From assembly GCF_020217025.1 (NCBI RefSeq), contig NZ_JAIWOF010000172.1:1-10000 (forward strand): a stretch of DNA of 10,000 bases, given 5' to 3'. Below, in pieces: positions 7,172 to 10,000 of this stretch (position 1 is its first letter; every line of letters starts with the position of its first letter). This stretch comes from Flavobacterium sp. (GTDB lineage: Bacteria; Bacteroidota; Bacteroidia; Flavobacteriales; Flavobacteriaceae). The position numbers were made by a program, and so were the translations under genes. The notes beneath the pieces were generated by a model. It was given only the letters and a program-made list of their open reading frames with translations. It searched no databases and was not told the DNA's origin.

Positions 7172-7523
7172 AGCGAAAATCGAGTTTTTTTATAAAGAAG
7201 ATGGTTTACGAAATGAAGTTTTTTTAAACGAACTTTTGCATGATGATTTCATTTTGGATTGGGACAGTTCACATGGAAACGTAAAGATGAGTAAATCAGA
7301 TATTATTGATTTAGCTAAAGAGTTAAAACAAAATTATGTGGATTCCTTTATGGAAATTTCGCACTTTATTGAAGATGATAATCAAATCGTAGTGAAATAC
7401 AATCATAAAGTAACTACTATTGAAAACCCTAAAGAGTTCGTTCTTATTGCAAAAATAGTAGCTATTTGGGAATTCGAAGACGATAAAATCAAAAAAGGAT
7501 ATCAAATTAGCAAACCTAATTAA
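7161..7523 (+). CDS. Small NTF2-like (SnoaL-like) fold protein, function unknown
   Basis: A 120-residue soluble protein with the outline of the NTF2/SnoaL fold: N-terminal helices with the [10 protein letters not shown] segment (25-34), a middle helix (about 45-60), then strands, ending in [20 protein letters not shown] (96-115), where a W-x-F strand followed by an acidic turn is typical of the family. No signal peptide or membrane segment is present. NTF2-like proteins range from enzymes to ligand-binding or scaffold proteins, and no catalytic signature is obvious. Its ATG lies inside the last codons of the lpxD-like gene (11-base overlap, different frame), so translation is probably coupled and a shared process is likely. 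Assignment to the fold is moderately sure; the function is not known to me. Confidence 0.75.
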   Translation: MTNRAKIEFFYKEDGLRNEVFLNELLHDDFILDWDSSHGNVKMSKSDIIDLAKELKQNYVDSFMEISHFIEDDNQIVVKYNHKVTTIENPKEFVLIAKIVAIWEFEDDKIKKGYQISKPN

Positions 7524-7564
7524 AAAAATACAATAAAAATTACGTGATTATTTGGTAAAAAACT

Positions 7565-7572
7565 TACTTTTG
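7565..7572 (+). promoter_or_regulatory. Bacteroidota -7 promoter box (TACTTTTG) for sucD
   Basis: TACTTTTG matches TAnnTTTG, 35 bases before the sucD ATG, giving a leader of about 30 bases. A TTTG at 7551-7554 is too close to serve as the -33 element; the right spacing (about 7543) shows only TTACGTG-like sequence. sucD is therefore probably transcribed independently of the acyltransferase pair. Confidence 0.6.
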
Positions 7573-7607
7573 CATCACAAATTTAAACACAATTTAATTC
7601 ATATATC

Positions 7608-8480
7608 ATGAGCGTTTTAGTAAATAAAAATTCAAAAATAATTGTACAAGGATTTACAGGTAGCGAAGGAACTTTCCACGCTTCTCAAATGATTGAGTAC
7701 GGAACAAATGTTGTAGGTGGTGTAACTCCAGGAAAAGGTGGTTCAACACATTTAGACAGACCAGTTTTCAACACAGTTAAAGATGCTGTTGTAAAAGCAG
7801 GAGCTGATACTTCAATTATTTTCGTTCCGCCAGCATTTGCTGCTGATGCAATTATGGAAGCTGCTGAAGCGGGTATCAAAGTAATCATTTGTATTACTGA
7901 AGGTATTCCAGTTGCAGATATGATTAAAGCGTATGATTATATCAAAGGAAAAGATTGCCGTTTAGTTGGACCTAACTGTCCAGGTGTAATTACTCCAGAA
8001 GAAGCTAAAGTTGGTATTATGCCAGGTTTCGTTTTCAAAAAAGGAACAGTTGGTATTGTATCTAAATCAGGTACTTTAACATATGAAGCTGCTGACCAAG
8101 TGGTAAAACAAGGTTTAGGAATTACTACAGCTATCGGAATTGGTGGTGACCCAATTATTGGAACAACTACTAAAGAAGCGGTTGAATTATTAATGAACGA
8201 CCCAGAAACTGAAATAATCATCATGATTGGTGAAATTGGAGGTCAATTAGAAGCAGATGCTGCTCGTTGGATTAAAGCTGACGGAAACCGTAAACCAGTT
8301 GTTGGATTCATTGCAGGTGAAACGGCTCCAAAAGGAAGAACAATGGGGCACGCAGGTGCAATCGTTGGTGGTGCTGATGATACAGCAGAAGCTAAAAAAC
8401 GCATCATGAGAGAAAACGGAATTCACGTGGTAGATTCTCCAGCTGAAATTGGTAAAAAAGTTAAAGAAGTTTTAGGTTAA
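7608..8480 (+). CDS. sucD: Succinyl-CoA synthetase (ADP-forming) alpha subunit
   Basis: The alpha subunit of the TCA-cycle enzyme that converts succinyl-CoA to succinate with ATP or GTP formation. The 290 residues equal the family length. The CoA-binding Rossmann domain has [10 protein letters not shown] (15-24), [11 protein letters not shown] and C124 in GPNCPG. The ligase domain has [12 protein letters not shown] (149-160), [10 protein letters not shown], and the phosphorylated histidine H248 in TMGHAGAI (E. coli H246). The start [15 protein letters not shown] is the conserved one. The partner sucC is absent from the window, so here the two subunit genes are not adjacent, at least on this side. 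A promoter box upstream and a strong terminator downstream make it look like a single-gene transcript. Confidence 0.97.
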   Translation: MSVLVNKNSKIIVQGFTGSEGTFHASQMIEYGTNVVGGVTPGKGGSTHLDRPVFNTVKDAVVKAGADTSIIFVPPAFAADAIMEAAEAGIKVIICITEGIPVADMIKAYDYIKGKDCRLVGPNCPGVITPEEAKVGIMPGFVFKKGTVGIVSKSGTLTYEAADQVVKQGLGITTAIGIGGDPIIGTTTKEAVELLMNDPETEIIIMIGEIGGQLEADAARWIKADGNRKPVVGFIAGETAPKGRTMGHAGAIVGGADDTAEAKKRIMRENGIHVVDSPAEIGKKVKEVLG

Positions 8481-8500
8481 TCTTATAACTTTCAGATATA

Positions 8501-8529
8501 AAAAAATCCCGCAACTAGCGGGATTTTTT
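8501..8529. terminator. Bidirectional intrinsic terminator between sucD and the peroxidase gene
   Basis: AAAAAATCCCGC (8501-8512) and GCGGGATTTTTT (8518-8529) form a perfect 12-base stem with a 5-base loop. The GC-rich core is flanked by A6 and T6, so it works on either strand. It lies 20 bases after sucD and 14 bases after the end of the convergent gene. Confidence 0.93.
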
Positions 8530-8543
8530 GTTTTGTATTCTTT

Positions 8544-9728
8544 TTAATTAAATGGATTCGACCACTTAGTATTCGTATAAACATCCGTTCCTGAAAGTGT
8601 TCTTAAAAATGCGATTACGGCATTTACTTCGGTTGCTGTTAAATTCAATTGTTGTCCAATACCGCCTGGAGTTAATCGTGGATCTAAATTATTATTTCCT
8701 GGAGCAATATTAATAGTTCCATAATGCCCAATTGCGGCTTGCAAAGTGGATATAACACCAGTATGCATCATTGGACCATTAGTAGTTCCATCTGTTCTAA
8801 CTAAATCACGTAGGGAAGGTGCTCTCGTATTTCCAGTTTCAATTCCTGTTCCGGCAATCGTTCCAATAATTCCATTATTTAAAGTATTCGGATCAATATC
8901 AAACTCTGGTGCTCTATGACAACCTGCACACCCCAATCCGCCCGAAGTTCGTACACCACTTGTATTAAAAACGGGTGGTGATAAAAATAAATTCTTTCCT
9001 TGATTTTCTTGTGCTGTAAAATTAGAGAAAGGTTGCCCATCATTAGCCGCCAAAGCCCTTCCTGCATCATATTTAGAATCAAATGATTGAATACTTCTGA
9101 TAAATTGCGCTAAAGCACTTTGAATTTTAGTTTCTGTAATTTCCTCTGTACCATAAACAAATTTAAAAAGTTCTTTATAATAACCGATAGTACTTAATTT
9201 TGTAATTAAATCATCAAAAGATAAATCACCATTTTCACCACTAAAACCCATTTCACCATGGTCTTTAATTGGCATTGTAGTTTGAGTTTCAAGATTGATA
9301 GCTCTTTCGTTCCAAAAGAATTTAGTTTCAGTTGCAAATCTCGAATTTATCAAACGCATGGAATGTCTGCCTGTTGTTCCATTAACTCCCGTACTTGCTA
9401 CGTTACTATCGCTAAAAGCAAATTCTTGTTTATGACAACTTGCACAAGAAATTGTATTGTTTGAAGAAAGATTTTTATCGTAAAATAAAACTCTACCTAA
9501 TGTTGCTCCTTTATCAGTAATGACATTTCCTTGGGAATTGTTTTTTATGATATAGGAAGGAACTTGTTGATTCGCATAATTGGCTAAATTATTTAAATCG
9601 ACTGAAGAACCAAATTCAGCCTCTACAAAGGGATAAGAAGGAATTTCTTCATAATTACTATCAGAATTATCGCTGCACGAAGTCAATCCACAAATTGCCA
9701 AAAGACCTAAAATAAATTGGTTTTTCAT
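8544..9728 (-). CDS. Di-heme cytochrome c peroxidase family lipoprotein (CcpA/MauG superfamily)
   Basis: A 394-residue exported protein. Residues 1-18 are a lipoprotein signal with lipobox LTSC (Cys18), followed by SDNSDSNYEE, an acidic stretch like the lipoprotein export signal of Bacteroidota; surface exposure is an inference. Two heme c sites are present: C95-A-S-C98-H99 and C267-A-G-C270-H271. Other family marks are FFWNERA (137-143, the conserved W region), MPIKDHGEMG (152-161), APSLRDL (303-309) and PMMHTGV (319-325), where a methionine is the likely axial ligand of the second heme, then ALQ-like TLQAAIGHYG. This fits periplasmic/outer-membrane di-heme peroxidases, which reduce hydrogen peroxide with electrons from cytochrome c or quinol pools. 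A MauG-like role cannot be excluded. It is convergent with sucD and divergent from fabG. No clear promoter box was found upstream. Confidence 0.92.
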   Translation of the reverse strand: MKNQFILGLLAICGLTSCSDNSDSNYEEIPSYPFVEAEFGSSVDLNNLANYANQQVPSYIIKNNSQGNVITDKGATLGRVLFYDKNLSSNNTISCASCHKQEFAFSDSNVASTGVNGTTGRHSMRLINSRFATETKFFWNERAINLETQTTMPIKDHGEMGFSGENGDLSFDDLITKLSTIGYYKELFKFVYGTEEITETKIQSALAQFIRSIQSFDSKYDAGRALAANDGQPFSNFTAQENQGKNLFLSPPVFNTSGVRTSGGLGCAGCHRAPEFDIDPNTLNNGIIGTIAGTGIETGNTRAPSLRDLVRTDGTTNGPMMHTGVISTLQAAIGHYGTINIAPGNNNLDPRLTPGGIGQQLNLTATEVNAVIAFLRTLSGTDVYTNTKWSNPFN

Positions 9729-9770
9729 AATGGTTAGTTTTAGGATTATGTTTGTAAGACAACATTTAAT

Positions 9771-9804
9771 AAAAAAGGTTTAATTAAAAAACATCCTTTT
9801 TTTT
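9771..9804. repeat. AT-rich inverted repeat between the peroxidase gene and fabG
   Basis: AAAAAAGG (9771-9778) pairs with CCTTTTTT (9795-9802, T-run to 9804) around a 16-base spacer that contains the 10-base palindrome TTTAATTAAA (9779-9788). It resembles a weak terminator, but it lies between divergent genes and close to the -33 region of the fabG promoter, so a regulatory role or chance is more likely. Confidence 0.35.
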
Positions 9805-9821
9805 ATACTTTAAAATATTCC

Positions 9822-9829
9822 TATATTTG
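9822..9829 (+). promoter_or_regulatory. Bacteroidota -7 promoter box (TATATTTG) for fabG
   Basis: TATATTTG matches TAnnTTTG exactly, 37 bases before the fabG ATG, for a leader of about 32 bases. The -33 position falls in the T-run near 9797-9804 and lacks a TTG. Confidence 0.6.
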
Positions 9830-9866
9830 AACTTTATTATTAAACAAACTAACACGAATATTTACC

Positions 9867-10000
9867 ATGAAATTATTAGAAGGAAAAGTTGCCATTATTA
9901 CAGGTGCAAGCCGTGGAATTGGTAGCGGTATAGCAAAAGTTTTTGCAGAACAAGGAGCAAATGTTGCTTTTACATATAGTTCGTCTGTAGAATCAGCTTT
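9867..10000 (+). CDS. fabG: 3-oxoacyl-ACP reductase (FabG), N-terminal part only
   Basis: Only the first 44 residues are in the window. They form the start of a short-chain dehydrogenase/reductase: strand KVAIITG, then the NADP-binding motif TGASRGIG (12-19), a helix, and NVAFTYSSS (32-40), where the second strand ends in serines rather than an acidic residue, which fits NADPH over NADH. The opening MKLLEGKVAIITGASRGIGSG is typical of FabG, which reduces 3-oxoacyl-ACP in fatty acid elongation. Another SDR enzyme remains possible because the catalytic S-Y-K lies outside. The start is the first ATG after the promoter box. Confidence 0.82.
   Translation, partial: MKLLEGKVAIITGASRGIGSGIAKVFAEQGANVAFTYSSSVESA

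Noticed and set aside
7937..8224. Minus-strand open frame of 95 codons within sucD (and another at 7685-7888)
   Set aside because: Low-complexity product antisense to highly conserved sucD; explained by codon bias on the coding strand.
9258..9464. Plus-strand open frame of 68 codons within the peroxidase gene
   Set aside because: Antisense to the first heme-binding region of a convincing gene, with no start signals.
1..10000. Defence system, mobile element or CRISPR array
   Set aside because: No transposase, integrase, toxin-antitoxin pair, repeat-spacer array or compositional break was seen. The HD-domain gene alone beside housekeeping genes is not enough to claim an anti-phage role.

Overview
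The window looks like a chromosomal segment of a member of Bacteroidota, most likely Flavobacteriaceae (Flavobacterium-like). The reasons are the low GC content, A-rich leaders with no obvious Shine-Dalgarno sequences, promoter boxes of the Bacteroidota -7 type (TAnnTTTG), a PorX-type response regulator (type IX secretion), and an LpxC-FabZ fusion, which is typical of this phylum. I see no insertion sequence, phage gene, tRNA, rRNA or CRISPR array. The gene content is mostly core rather than accessory.

Layout. Positions 1-808 (minus) hold the N-terminal 269 residues of porX, cut by the window edge. A divergent 132-bp gap leads to a GTG-started HD-domain phosphohydrolase (941-2176). A 120-bp gap with a promoter box and two small perfect hairpins precedes a tight cluster on the plus strand: lpxD (2297-3316), lpxC-fabZ (3332-4720), lpxA (4729-5514) and efp (5563-6129). 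A 13-bp-stem hairpin with a T-rich tail ends this block. A second, divergent lpxD-like acyltransferase (6230-7171) follows and overlaps a small NTF2-like gene (7161-7523). sucD (7608-8480) has its own promoter box and ends at a strong bidirectional terminator that it shares with the convergent di-heme cytochrome c peroxidase lipoprotein gene (8544-9728, minus). A divergent promoter region then starts a fabG-like gene (9867 to the edge).

How the genes work together. LpxA, LpxC and LpxD catalyse the first, second and third acylation/deacylation steps of lipid A synthesis. FabZ, fused to LpxC, draws on the same 3-hydroxyacyl-ACP pool for fatty acid elongation, so lipid A and phospholipid synthesis are physically joined at this branch. 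The fabG-like gene at the right end belongs to the same fatty-acid cycle but is transcribed separately. efp (polyproline translation factor) rides at the end of the lipid A block. sucD encodes the alpha subunit of succinyl-CoA synthetase; sucC is not in the window. PorX controls type IX secretion. The peroxidase is a predicted outer-membrane lipoprotein.

Nothing here looks like a clearly new multi-gene system. The points most worth a second look are the second LpxD paralogue, with altered active-site surroundings and a coupled NTF2-like partner, and the hairpins in the lpxD leader.
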